Numbered from the stretch's first letter, positions 43,696 through 53,060 are shown. The stretch: DNA of 64,000 nucleotides from Owenia fusiformis (GCA_903813345.2 CAIIXF020000001.1:24787915-24851914); one strand, 5' to 3'. The notes: a model not told the origin generated them from the letters alone. Translations and numbers: made by a program.

Positions 43696-46600
43696 GTAAA
43701 TGTTATTATTACTTTAAATACATGGTACTATATTTTAATTAGTTATATTACACAGTTTATATGATGATGATGTAAATACAGAAACAAAAGTGCACATATA
43801 AAAGTACGATACTTGAAATATTTAATTAACATTGGAAAGAGACGATAGACTATAATAAATATCCTAATTATTTTCACAGGACAACATTTGACATTGCACT
43901 TTGCAGCACATTTTACAGTTTGATAAGTTACTCTAAATTATTGAGGCTACTTTCGCTTGAAGAAGACAATGTTTCCGATTCTGAATCGTCCTTTTCTTTA
44001 GGTTATACATTATAATTATACTGTTTAACGTACAAATCCAAGCCCTTTAGTTTTATATTAACGTGGAAATATTAATAACTACAACAGCGATTCTACATTT
44101 TATTTTCTATCTTTTCAGATTGATACAGCATTTTTGGCTTCATCGTTGGCATCAATGTATATTTCTTGTGAAATTATTGGATTTTCATCAGGAAGCATTA
44201 TTGCGAGCTTTATTTTAACCTTTCAACACAGCACCGATGTTATCATTCACTCGAGCTTGGTCCAGCGTGAACTTAGATCTAGCATTGCTACAACGACCAC
44301 AACAGTTGTGTTTGAGGGGCATTCCGCATTAATATCAGGTAAATGTCACTATAAATGTTCATTTTAAGCCAAAAAGTATCATTTTTGTTCACCGTACTTC
44401 AGATTCCACGGTAAGTTATTTAATCCAGCCGCGTCCCTTCTAAAACGAGACATGACCAGTTTCAATTTCTATGACATATCAAACCATTCTACTATTAGTA
44501 ACAAGTAATGGAAACCTTTTAACAACACTTGTCAACTTTTTTAAAAGTTTTGATAACGTTTTCATATATATTAGTAATTAACAATTGAGGAGATGGACTC
44601 ATAGCAAAAATCGTCCCTTTTCTTGCTAGCTTGGACTGACATAGTGTACTCTGCTATTTCAAACATAAATTATTTTTCAGATATATTCACCACTATAGAT
44701 CCTAAAACGTCGAGTGTAACTGAGTCTACAACAACACCAACAGTAGCTTATATAACTAATAACACATCTATAACACCAACAAGAACTACTGCAACATCGA
44801 CAGTGGCAGGTGCTAATACCGAGTCAGAGTATACTACATCATCAACAATGGCTGGAACATCTATAAATCCATCAACACCAACACAAACAGAAGCTGGTTC
44901 AACTACTAAGTCTATAACAACAACAAACACGCCTGGTACAACAACAAAGTACATTGCATCACCATCACTGGTTAGTACAACTACTGAGTCCACTACATTA
45001 TCAACAGTGAATGGTACATCTCCCGAGTCTACTACATCACCGACAGTGACTGGTTCATCTCCCGGGTCTACTACATCACCGACAGTGACTGGTACATCTC
45101 CTGAGTCTACTACATCACCAACAGTGACTGGTACATCTAGCGAGTCTTCTACATCACCGACAGTGACTGGTACATCTCACAAGTCTACAGCATCACCAAC
45201 AATGACTGGTACATTTCCTGAGTCTACTACATCACCGACAGAGAATGATACATCTACTGCATCTACTACATCACCGAAAGTGACTGGTTCATCTCCCGAG
45301 TCTACTACATCACCAACAGTGACTGGTACATCTACTGAGTCTACTTCATCACCGGCAGTGACTGGTATATTTCCCGAGTCTACTATATCACCGACTGGTA
45401 CATCTCCAGAGTCTACTACATCTCCCGAGTCTACTACATCACCGATAGTGACTGGTACATCGGCTGAGTCCACTACATCATCAACAGTGAGAGGTACATC
45501 TATCAAGTCTTATACAGCATCAACAGCAACTGGTACATCCACTAAATTTACTACATTATCGAGTGGTACATTTACTGAGGCTACTACTTCACCAACAGTG
45601 AGTGGTGCAACTGCTAAGTCTTCTGCATCACCCACATTATTCGGTACATCTACTAAACCTACTACAACATCAACAGTGACTGGTACATCCACAAAGGCTT
45701 CTACAACATCAACTTTGGGTGGCACATCTGCTGGGTCTACTACGTCACCAACAGTGACAGGTACAGCTACTATAATGTCGACAGTGGCTGGTACCGTTTC
45801 TGAAAATACAAAACTCGGAACTACTTTTAAATCAACATCAATTAAAACTACTGATCCTGTTACTCGAGTGACTCTTCCAGCAACAACTCCCAAATCTTTG
45901 GCAACAAGTATATCAACACCAAGAGCAACTTCGCCTAGTTCCACTCCTAAACCTTCCATTTGTGCTTCGATGCCCTGCATAAATGGAGGAAGGTGTGTCT
46001 CATTAGAAGACACATATAGATGTGAATGTTTAGTGGGCTTTGGAGGATCAATGTGTGAATATGGTAAGTCTTGTTATAGACGTTTTTGATGTATTTCAAG
46101 GTCTCGACATGTATGTGAACAGTATAAATTCACGCTTATGACGTATGTAGCTTTACCCCTTGCGCTATTAGACAACATGCTGATTCATGATGAATTGTGT
46201 ACTCTATTTTCAGCTCTGAACACTTATGAGGGAGAAGTTATTATTTTGAAATACGAAGGAAAAGACGCTGTGTTTACTGAAGAACTAAACAACCCTGATT
46301 CAGATGAGTTTAAAAAGTTAGCAGAAGCCGTGTGCATAGAGGTATTGTCCCGTTTACCAGTAACTTCCCAATCACTTTAAAACGATGTTTAGGAATGGTT
46401 AAGAAGTTTCGGTCAAATATCGTTCATTATCGTTCATTTAAATGCGTTTCTTAATACAAATGAATTTAAAGAATACACTTTTTGATTATAATTATTTAAT
46501 CAATCGAAAAGTTTTTTCGTCAATAGAAGAACAATGAAAATTATACGATATTGACATCCTTAGTTCGATCTGTATCCAAAAATTAATAATTTTTTATTTT

Positions 46601-49400
46601 CTGTACTCTTAGGTGGAAGCCGCTTATAACAAGTCTGAATATTCCTATATCTTCGTTGGTTGCAAGGTAAACTCGTTTTACAATGGCAGTATTGTAGCTG
46701 AATACACTATTGACTTCGAGGAGCAGGTAGAACTTGTATTGAATGCCACTACAGTGTTAGAGGAGATCGAACGTACACTTAACACAACGGTGACAGATGT
46801 GGAGTTCGATATTGGATCTCTCTATATAAGTGGTATGTTTACATGAAATACTTTTAACACAGTGACGTATTTTGTGTATATTATAATCCATTGAATCCTG
46901 AACTTTCTGGAATTATGTTTGTGCTTCGTTTATATTAGGTAGAACAAATTTTTTACTTGAAAGTCTTGTTTATTTTGATAGATTTTGACGAATGCGTATT
47001 AAACGATACCAACGACTGCTCCCGTTATGCCTACTGTACCAATACACATGGTAGCTTCACGTGTACATGCAATGATGACTTCAGAGATATTCCCAATACA
47101 GATAGACCTGGTCGCCTTTGTACAGGTATAACATTTATTCAATTTGGCTTTATGTTCAATGATTAATTAAGCTTTTCTTACAATCCAATTTCAGATTCTC
47201 AGAGTTTAAGGTCAGGGTGCACTTTGATGAAATTCATGACCATGTGCTATTTTCAGATAAACATAACTCATTCCACACATCATCTACATCTTTCATTCTT
47301 CCCCACAAAAGATGCATTAGTGTACCTAGACTATTAATTGAGGGTTGATAATTCTTCAGAATGTTTTAATAACTAGAATATTCAGTGGTTTACTTTTCAA
47401 AATTGCAAAAAATCCAAAGTGCACTCTGGCCTTAAACAACGCATCATAGAAATTCAAATAATAATTTCTGATATTAGTTTATGTTCGAAATTTTAAATTT
47501 GTTGTTTTCCTTCAGAAAAATGCGATAGAACCCGTTGTGAAAATGGTGGCACTTGTCTGGAAAAACTTGGAGGGATACACCTGTGTAGTTGTCCGAGGGG
47601 ATACTCTGGTAGAAACTGTGAAACAGTCGAGCCCATAAAAGTTACATCTGAGGTTGTAGTAGCGATTGTTGCTGGAAGTCTTGCCGTCGTTTTGATAGCT
47701 TCTATTGTTGTTATTGCAATTGCACTTGTATTAAGACATCGGGACGGCTACAAGAAGCAATCTGCAGCTGGATCAACGGCGACGTTCTCACAGCTTGCGT
47801 ATGGTTCTGATAAATACTCATCAGTTGGCACCATTCGATCTAACATAACCCTACACTCGAGGTCAACATACGGACTTCAACATGCGCCTGTCAAGCCTTT
47901 AACAACATTGACGGGGCTTCCTAACGACTCGTTCAGCAGTATATCACCCATGCGACAACTGCCTCGGATAAACAGGGATATAAACAATGCAACGGACAAT
48001 GACAGGGCGCCAAGTGCGATTTGGTCTGGTATCAACTCTAAGCTATCTGGTTCTGTAACAGGGGACAGTCGCAGTCCCCAAAGTATGGTAAGCATTACTT
48101 TTGGCACCACTGTGTCATTTCCCTAGATAAGTATAGAACCTGCTTGTAAATCCATCATTGATACTGTCTGTTATTCATCATCTTGTTCAACCATGAAATA
48201 AAAAAGTCATTCGAGGTATGATTTTTCAAGAATCAGAATGTGTTTATTGACCATTTATGGCCATGAATGTCGAGAGGATGTGCGATGAAAATTGATGGAT
48301 TCGGCCCAAATGAATAACCGCAACCCGATTTTGATACACGTCTAGCTTTTCATGTAGAAAATGTAGTCCATTCAAAATTTTATTATCACGATCATTAATC
48401 TTCAATTCAGCAAACATATCACCTATCCAAACAAAACAATATTTTTTCCAGTTATCGATGTCAAGCACATACATCCCTGCTCCTAGTCTACACAGAGATA
48501 CATCAATTGAACCACAAATCAGAAAGATGTGGACGGTAAGCTTTGAGTTTATTAATTACGATTCTAGTTAAGACCCGTAATGATGTGTTCGCGTTAATAG
48601 CAATAACAGACTGATATGTTTTACAACCAGATGTTTACAACAAATAATGCAGTACAACTTCATAGTACTCAGATCTTTACAAATAGCCACTAGTAAGCAA
48701 TAATCAGTTCCCATTGTGTTCACACATTTTCGAAATTATGTTTATGACCAGACAATTAACACGACTGGTGGTTATGCCCGCAACGTTTCTAGTTTCATTC
48801 ATTCATTAAAATCTGTGAACATTAAACTCCATAACACTTTGATATGATATTTTTTCATTTATATATCTGCTTCATACATGTATTTTGTGTTTCATTATGT
48901 GCCCCAATTCATGTATCAATCATTTAGTATTTTCCGATCTTTAAATCAGACCTTGTTTGATTTTTACAGGGACGCATGGCAAGAACTGATAAACCATGGG
49001 ACGGAACTAGTCGTTTTGAAGATTTTTCATCAACTTTTTCTGATTCTGGGGCTTCTGGTAACTGGCACACTCGACCAAATGTAAGTCATTGAAGTCACGT
49101 GACAACATCCATCTCTAAAACTGCCATTAGGACATTATAACATAAAATAGTAGAAGACTGGCACAGTTGGCTTGTTATATATCACGTTTTCATATCAAAT
49201 ACATGATACACTTTTATACATACCCTGATCCAATTTTGTTTTTCAATTCGTAATTCAACTCACCATCTCTTATATTTCAGAATTCCGAACGGGATATGCG
49301 ATCGTATCGCACCTATGATGACGTCACGATGCCTAAGTCCACTGTTCCCGAGAATGAAAACAACAATACATTAGATGATATAAATATGGACTATTTCTAA
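1..49400 (+). CDS. Giant transmembrane SEA/EGF mucin-like gene, 3' part (nine exons, 5' end outside window)
   Basis: Spliced model: 1-43695, 44119-44338, 44681-46063, 46214-46341, 46613-46832, 46982-47125, 47516-48087, 48970-49080, 49281-49400. All junctions are GT-AG and every phase agrees; the sum is 46593 nt, exactly 15531 codons including TAA. Domain order: more than 14,000 residues of Thr/Ala/Asp/Val repeat, SEA 1, Ser/Thr/Pro 13-residue repeats, EGF, SEA 2, calcium-binding EGF, EGF, 27-residue transmembrane helix, 194-residue cytoplasmic tail. This resembles membrane mucins that combine PTS repeats with SEA and EGF modules next to the membrane. The expected product is a type I surface glycoprotein. 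The N-terminus and signal peptide lie upstream of base 1. The domain calls are from sequence; a role in surface protection, adhesion or mineral binding is only inference. No orthologue can be named without a search. Confidence 0.9.
383..947 (+). repeat. 282-bp dimeric higher-order repeat inside the mucin array
   Basis: A diagnostic Ser variant (GCA ACT TCG) followed by a GATACAACA codon choice recurs at about 407 and 689, exactly two 141-bp units apart, with an ordinary unit between. The same dimer recurs near 4748 and 14651, showing that blocks of several units were copied elsewhere in the array. Confidence 0.75.
10650..12794 (+). repeat. Tandem block duplication with 1164-bp offset
   Basis: Segments about 10650-11630 and 11814-12794 match with an offset of 1164 bp (388 codons). 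Rare variants coincide in both: the Arg-Ser variant GATAGGTCA, GAGGTTGACTCAACT, an ACGCCTGATG Pro variant and ACACTATCT. The Arg-Ser variant also occurs near 2078 and 20343, so the block shares ancestry with distant parts of the array. Confidence 0.8.
17407..18190 (+). repeat. Tandem 423-bp (three-unit) duplication
   Basis: Segments about 17407-17770 and 17830-18190 match at an offset of 423 bp, which is three 141-bp units. Shared markers are the GTGGCAGACG variant, ACGGTTGATG, GAGGTTGACTCA and GTAGCTTACA (an Asp to Tyr change). Confidence 0.8.
27848..28045 (+). repeat. Tandem 105-bp partial-unit duplication
   Basis: A variant with GATATAACAGCAACTGATG (Ile and a Thr replacing the usual Thr and Ala) occurs at 27871 and 27976, 105 bp (35 codons) apart. 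The duplication is shorter than a unit but keeps the frame. Confidence 0.75.
28641..29024 (+). repeat. Tandem 192-bp duplication
   Basis: A variant block starting AGTAGCTGAG and containing ACTATGACAGATAC and GTGGCTGACTCA occurs at 28641 and again at 28833, 192 bp (64 codons) apart. The two copies look almost identical, so the duplication is probably recent. Confidence 0.8.
29250..34470 (+). repeat. Recent tandem duplication of a 2598-bp block
   Basis: Segments about 29250-31850 and 31850-34470 are nearly identical at an offset of 2598 bp (866 codons), including rare variants such as GCAAAATCTACTGCA, GATTATACAAC, GTACCTGACATAATT and ACAGGGGCTG. Only scattered substitutions separate them, several of which change an amino acid. 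The period is not a multiple of 141 because some units inside are shortened or lengthened by whole codons. Confidence 0.85.
36520..37233 (+). repeat. Second tandem 423-bp duplication
   Basis: Segments about 36520-36810 and 36943-37233 match at 423 bp offset. Shared markers are CCAGCTGATGCTACAGG, the TTACTTCAACAGCAGCTGAC variant and GACAGAACTAC. The offset again equals three units. Confidence 0.75.
43075..43350 (+). repeat. Degenerate 138-bp tandem pair at the 3' edge of the array
   Basis: Two nearly identical 138-bp (46-codon) units start at 43075 and 43213. They carry markers not seen in the core of the array (GGAGCTGATACTAAAGC, ACTAATGGTACAACAG, GAAGATGTCACGTC). A local duplication has occurred in otherwise decayed repeat sequence. 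Confidence 0.8.
44119..44338 (+). CDS. Exon 2 of visible set: second half of SEA domain 1
   Basis: The acceptor TTTTCAG precedes 44119; the exon starts in phase 0 (Ile-Asp-Thr) and ends at CAG|GTAAAT in phase 1, 220 bp. It completes a SEA fold started at about 43585. The autoproteolysis motif is clear: Phe-Ser-Ser-Gly-Ser-Ile-Ile-Ala, with the Gly|Ser bond at 44193/44194, equivalent to the GSVVV-type site of cleaved SEA domains. Cys at codon 17 of the exon pairs in spacing with Cys three residues before the preceding intron. A five-Thr run follows the domain. By family knowledge, cleavage would leave two fragments held non-covalently. Confidence 0.93.
44681..46063 (+). CDS. Exon 3 of visible set: Ser/Thr/Pro 13-residue mucin repeats and EGF domain 1
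   Basis: The acceptor TTTTTCAG ends at 44680; the exon enters and leaves in phase 1 (donor ATG|GTAAGT). About 20-25 degenerate repeats of 13 residues (pattern Gly-Thr-Ser-x-x-Ser-Thr-Thr-Ser-Pro-Thr-Val-Thr) run from about 44990 to 45800, flanked by non-repetitive Thr/Ser/Pro sequence. This is a classical PTS mucin segment, quite unlike the Asp-rich array. The end (about 45955-46062) is an EGF domain with six cysteines and the MPCINGGRC pattern. EGF modules bounded by phase-1 introns are typical of shuffled extracellular domains. The antisense strand is also open here, but only because of composition. Confidence 0.93.
46214..46341 (+). CDS. Exon 4 of visible set: first half of SEA domain 2
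   Basis: The acceptor TTTTCAG ends at 46213; the exon enters in phase 1 and leaves in phase 0 at GAG|GTATTG, 128 bp. The peptide has the SEA pattern of a beta strand (EVIILKYEG), an acidic turn, then an amphipathic helix ending Ala-Val-Cys-Ile-Glu. The intron falls directly after Cys-x-Glu, exactly as in SEA domain 1. The preceding intron is only 150 bp. Confidence 0.9.
46613..46832 (+). CDS. Exon 5 of visible set: second half of SEA domain 2
   Basis: The acceptor CTCTTAG ends at 46612; the exon is 220 bp, phase 0 to phase 1 (donor GTG|GTATGT), the same length and phases as the matching SEA 1 exon. The motif Phe-Tyr-Asn-Gly-Ser-Ile-Val-Ala places the Gly|Ser cleavage bond at 46687/46688, codon 25 of the exon in both SEA copies; Cys is at codon 17 in both. 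Sequons at Asn-Gly-Ser, Asn-Ala-Thr and Asn-Thr-Thr are possible N-glycosylation sites. The two SEA modules look like products of an internal duplication. Confidence 0.92.
46982..47125 (+). CDS. Exon 6 of visible set: calcium-binding-type EGF domain
   Basis: The acceptor TTTTGATAG ends at 46981; the exon is phase 1 to phase 1, 144 bp (donor CAG|GTATAA). It encodes one EGF domain of six cysteines starting Asp-Phe-Asp-Glu-Cys, the calcium-binding N-terminal signature. It contains the Asp/Asn beta-hydroxylation pattern C-x-N-x4-F-x-C (CTNTHGSFTC). Calcium would stiffen the link between SEA 2 and the last EGF. Confidence 0.92.
47204..47437. mobile_element. MITE-like foldback element inside intron 6 of the mucin gene
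   Basis: Arms of 23 bp (47204-47226 and 47415-47437) are inverted copies with two differences: the left begins GTTTAAGGTCAGGGTGCAC and the right ends GTGCACTCTGGCCTTAAAC. The element is 234 bp with no coding frame. No certain target-site duplication is seen, so the family is not assigned. Confidence 0.6.
47516..48087 (+). CDS. Exon 7 of visible set: EGF domain 3, transmembrane helix, proximal cytoplasmic tail
   Basis: The acceptor CCTTCAG ends at 47515; phase 1 to phase 0, donor ATG|GTAAGC. The six-cysteine EGF spans about 47516-47625 (TRCENGGTC, then SCPRGYSG). After a short linker a 27-residue apolar helix (47653-47733, V/A/I/L/G only apart from two Ser) is followed by Arg-His-Arg and Lys-Lys, the stop-transfer charge expected on the cytosolic side of a type I protein. 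The remaining 118 residues are Ser/Thr/Asn-rich with several Tyr in polar contexts (LAYGSD, DKYSSV, STYGLQ). These are possible phosphorylation sites, by inference only. Confidence 0.93.
48088..48126 (+). CDS. Possible alternative terminal extension by reading into intron 7
   Basis: If the donor after 48087 is not used, the frame continues for 12 codons and stops at TAG 48124-48126. A canonical AATAAA lies about 70 bp downstream at 48197-48202. The result would be a shorter cytoplasmic tail lacking the last two exons. The main model has good splice sites, so this is only a candidate isoform. Confidence 0.3.
   Translation, partial: VSITFGTTVSFP
48197..48202 (+). terminator. Candidate intronic polyadenylation signal AATAAA
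   Basis: AATAAA followed within about 40 bp by T/G-rich sequence (GAATGTGTTTATTG). It sits 71 bp after the stop of the possible alternative tail. Confidence 0.3.
48244..48560 (-). other. Unrecognised open frame inside intron 7, antisense to the mucin
   Basis: On the minus strand a frame of about 100 codons stays open from near 48560 down to TAA at 48244-48246; its first Met is at about 48474. The composition is protein-like, not low complexity (DIDNWKKYCFVWIGDMF, then HEKLDVYQNRVAVIHLG). AATAAA overlaps the stop on this strand. I do not recognise the family. It may be a remnant of a transposon or retrocopy rather than a gene, because no splice partners or promoter are visible. Confidence 0.25.
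48970..49080 (+). CDS. Exon 8 of visible set: cytoplasmic tail
   Basis: The acceptor TTTTTACAG ends at 48969 and the donor AAT|GTAAGT is at 49080/49081; 111 bp, phase 0 at both ends, so skipping it would keep the frame. The 37 residues contain SRFEDF and Ser-rich sequence. There is no recognised domain. It is supported by canonical splice sites and by being exactly in frame with both neighbours. Confidence 0.85.
49281..49400 (+). CDS. Exon 9 of visible set: C-terminus and stop
   Basis: The acceptor TATATTTCAG ends at 49280. Thirty-nine codons plus TAA at 49398-49400 follow in phase 0. The peptide contains Ser-Tyr-Arg-Thr-Tyr-Asp-Asp-Val and ends Met-Asp-Tyr-Phe. An acidic residue two before a terminal hydrophobic residue is compatible with a class III PDZ ligand, but that is speculative. 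The stop codon is followed immediately by AT-rich untranslated sequence. Confidence 0.87.
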   Translation, partial: NSERDMRSYRTYDDVTMPKSTVPENENNNTLDDINMDYF

Positions 49401-50520
49401 TAAATGGACACTAACTAATGAAACAAACAAAATAACTGATCAACATCAATTTATAGAAGATGGCTTGGTAAAATTGATTTGAATTGACTTCTCCATTATA
49501 TATATGATTAAGAGCATTAAGATAGGCACAGCTACAACTAGTTCTATGGAAAATATTGTTTTGTACAAATAGATCATGGTTTTATTTTTATACAGACAAA
49601 GTTATACTATGATATATATGATTATTTGCCATTACATGTTAAAACCTTAATATTTTTCTATTAGTAGTATAATGTTAGAATCTCAGATTAGAACGAATAA
49701 ACAGAGATTGCACTACATCCACCTCAAATGTTAATGTTAAACAATGAACATGTAAATATACCACATACGCGCCGCTCTTCTAATTTTCCAATTGTAACTT
49801 TACCGAACCATACCCTCTGAACACCAGTCGAGACTTTCTACGATTGTGTGTGAAAAGTAAATATTTCTATTACGACGTACTACTAATATTTGGAATTTGA
49901 CTTCAATTATTTAATTGAATTCTTTTCTCAAATATTTCTGCGAAAATGTTTCTCTGAAAGTAACAACGTTAATTTGGGGTGTTCATGTACTGCAATCACG
50001 TTCCGCATTACGTATATGTATATTCTACTCAGCAAATCACAGAGCCATTGGTGTCATTCATATAGCCTTAAAAGGGCCAAGACAAGTTCTGTAGTTTTGG
50101 TGTAAGACTATGCAATTTACTTTAGTTCATTTGGTAAATCCCATATGATATATTTTCAAAGTTTCTGCGTCGATTCAGATTACAGCATAAGCAATTTATT
50201 AAAGGAATTGGGCATTGTGACACGATGCAGCATTATTGAAACTTTTGAAAATGCATAGTAAGCTCTTAAACCTCCTCACACTGTTTATTGAACTTCTTAT
50301 TTTCGTTTTTCTTTAGAACACGATTAAACATATCACACTCGAATATACGTATAGTTCAGCATAACGTACATGTATATGACATATGTTTGTATACTGCCTC
50401 AAATCTCAAATGCTGTAACTATTATATTGATATAGGTATAATTTGGGGGGGGGATTCTTGCTGCACATATTAAAACATGTTTCAAAATACAAATAATTCT
50501 TTACGCTCCTCGACTTTTTC
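49401..50520. other. 3' untranslated region and AT-rich spacer
   Basis: Contains the mucin 3' UTR to about 49720, then AT-rich sequence with short chance frames and a nine-G run at 50445-50453. No gene or RNA was recognised. Confidence 0.5.
49696..49701 (+). terminator. Candidate polyadenylation signal of the giant mucin gene
   Basis: AATAAA about 295 bp after the stop, in AT-rich sequence. Another AATAAA overlaps the stop at 49399-49404 but is too close to serve easily as the only signal. Confidence 0.45.
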
Positions 50521-50523
50521 CAA

Positions 50524-50535
50524 CACTGTGCAAAA
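50524..50535 (+). repeat. Left terminal inverted repeat of the CACTA-like element
   Basis: CACTGTGCAAAA, preceded directly by the CAA target-site duplication at 50521-50523. Confidence 0.75.
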
Positions 50536-51669
50536 TGTGCGATATCTCCTGTTTTATTTCAAGAGATTTGCATAAATAGTTTGCAAATCTGCTTAGAATC
50601 CCCTAAAATATAGTCAGATATCAAATGTTTAATACGGACAAATTTGAGTATCATACCACCTATATCAAATTATTTGATGGTATGTCAAAGAATAGGTCCC
50701 ACATTATACTAATTTAAATGGAGATATGATCAGGAGATTTGCAATCTATATTAAATATCTTCTGTCTATACTCTTAAAAACTGACTATATCTTACTATTC
50801 ATACAGTACTGGATATACAGAACAGGAGATATGCAGCCTATCCTGTGCTAGAGACAGCTTATTTCAGCTTATATCAGGAGATACTCCCAAATCAGACCCC
50901 CAAAACAGGAGATACTCTAACTATACGAAATGACGTCATCAGGTCTCATTGCTTGCAGCGCTAATAAAGTAAAATCACTTATCTAGCTTATTAACCACAA
51001 GTTAAATATTTTAGCTATTAGATAAACAAATTGGAGAAGCTTATCCCCTCTCTGTTGTCTATTAATAAAGTGAATTGTCATTAAGATAAATAACTTTGTG
51101 ATTTTAACATTCAGTGAGGTAAAATGTATGTACAAAAGTTAATAAGTATTAGTTACATTCCATTGTTCAAAACTGTTTTCTATAATTTTATATCATAGTA
51201 CCCCACACAAGTACCATGAGATTAATCCATAAATTATAACAAACGGATTAATGTAAACTTGTCACGTGGATTTCTTAATAGAAACTACTTCATCAAAGGG
51301 ACTATAATCTGGTGGTTTTTCAGATTTTATAAACACATTGTTTGAGATAACTAAATTGTTTTTAACACTTATAATACATAGATAACAGAAAACATGAATT
51401 GTGAAATATAAGAGAATACACGTTGTTTAACAAAGGGCATACAGATTGTAGGTTGTATCTGTGTAATATGGAGCCTCTGTTCTCTAATGTAAACTCAATC
51501 TGAAGGTGAAACAATGTAGTAAAACCGAGTGGAAAACTCATTCATTAAAATAGTATCTTTCCACAGAATTGATGGATTTAATTCAAAATTTGACACAATG
51601 TTTATCATAGTGTTGGGGACATTATGCCATCAAATTTATTTAAAATAATTCATATGCAAATTATCTTTA

Positions 51670-51711
51670 TTGGAACTTTGAACCGTCAGTCATGACGGTT
51701 CTAAGTTCCAA
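51670..51711. repeat. 42-bp near-perfect palindrome within the transposon
   Basis: TTGGAACTTTGAACCGTCA and its mirrored complement meet around TCATGA. The corresponding place in the second 860-bp unit (about 52509) has only the left arm, so the hairpin is specific to the first unit. Confidence 0.65.
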
Positions 51712-51869
51712 TCCATTAACTTTAATAAACGGATCAGTTTTCAAAACTCATTACACTGAAATTTGATAATTAGGGATTAAACATTTATGTTAGCATTTTG
51801 CTCTGACATGTCTCAAGATGTTATTTACATCATTTCCCAATACTACTCAATATTACAGAATATATGACA

Positions 51870-52200
51870 TTTACATACATCATTCTACAATAATATGCAT
51901 TGATTCAATATCCCGAATCCCAATTACTGCTCTGTAACTTGACATTTACAATGGTGTGCATCATTTTAACAATAGTATGCATTGATTGAATATCCCAATT
52001 ATTACTCAATATTATTGTATAAAATGACATTTTAATGGTATGCATCATTCTACAATAGTGTGCATTAATTGATTTTCCCAATTACTGCTCAATATTACAG
52101 TATAAAATGACATTTGCAATGGTATGCATCATTCTACAATAATATGCATTAATGGAATTTCCCAATTACTGATCAATATTACAATGTAAAATAAAAACAA
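51870..52200. repeat. 84-bp minisatellite, about four copies (first set)
   Basis: GCATCATT followed by a CTACAATA-type core recurs at about 51876, 51958, 52042 and 52126, spaced 82-84 bp. Each copy contains a CCCAATTACTG-like segment and TGACATTT. Confidence 0.75.
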
Positions 52201-52719
52201 TTGTATTACTGAGACCAATCTGATGTTTATCTCAGACAATCTAGATAACATAGAATATGAAGTATGAAGTATTGTGTTTCATGCGCTTGTTCTTGTATCT
52301 CTAAATGTGACATTAAATTAATGCATAAACTCTAACAAATGGATTAATATAAAACTCAATGTGAAAGAGAAACAATGTAGTACATGTAAAACCGAGAGGA
52401 AAACTTATTAAAATTAAAACAGTAACTTTCCACAGAGTTGATGGATTCAAGTTATTTCAAAATTTAACACAATGTTTATTTTAAAGAATTCATTTGCAAA
52501 TTATTTTTATTGGAACTTAGAACCGTCAGTTGTGCAGAAATTAATCCATTAACTTAAGTAAACGGATTAGTTTTCAACGGATTAGTTTTTCTAATTCCAC
52601 TGAAATTGAATAATTAGGGATTAAACATTTATTTTAGCATTTTGCCCTGACATGTCTCAAGATGTTATTTACATCATTTCCCGATTACTGCTTAATATTA
52701 CAGAATATATGACATTTAC

Positions 52720-53060
52720 AATGGTATGCATCATTCTACAATAGTATGTATTGATTCAATATCCCGAATCCCAATTACTGCTCAATATTCAGTGTAACTT
52801 GACATTTACAATGGTGTGCATCATTTCAACAATAGTATGCATTGATTGAATATCCGAATTATTACTCAATATTATTGTATAAAATGACATTTTAATGGTA
52901 TGCATCATTCTACAATAGTTTGCATTAATTGATTTTCCCAATTACTGCTCAATATTACAGTATAAAATGACATTTACGATGGTATGCATCATTCTACAAT
53001 AATATGCATTAATGGAATTTCCCAATTACTGATCAATATTACAGTGTAAAATAAAAACAA
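52720..53060. repeat. 84-bp minisatellite, about four copies (second set)
   Basis: The same core recurs at about 52728, 52818, 52902 and 52986, the copy of the first set displaced by about 860 bp. Confidence 0.75.

Noticed and set aside
43696-43764. Continuation of the giant frame to TGA at 43764
   Set aside because: This tail follows a good donor (GAG|GTAAAT) that interrupts a SEA domain, and the missing half of that domain resumes at 44119 in the right phase; the tail is intronic.
44748-46013. Minus-strand frames opposite the Ser/Thr/Pro exon (Val/Asp-rich)
   Set aside because: They mirror the 13-residue repeats on the sense strand and have no independent support.
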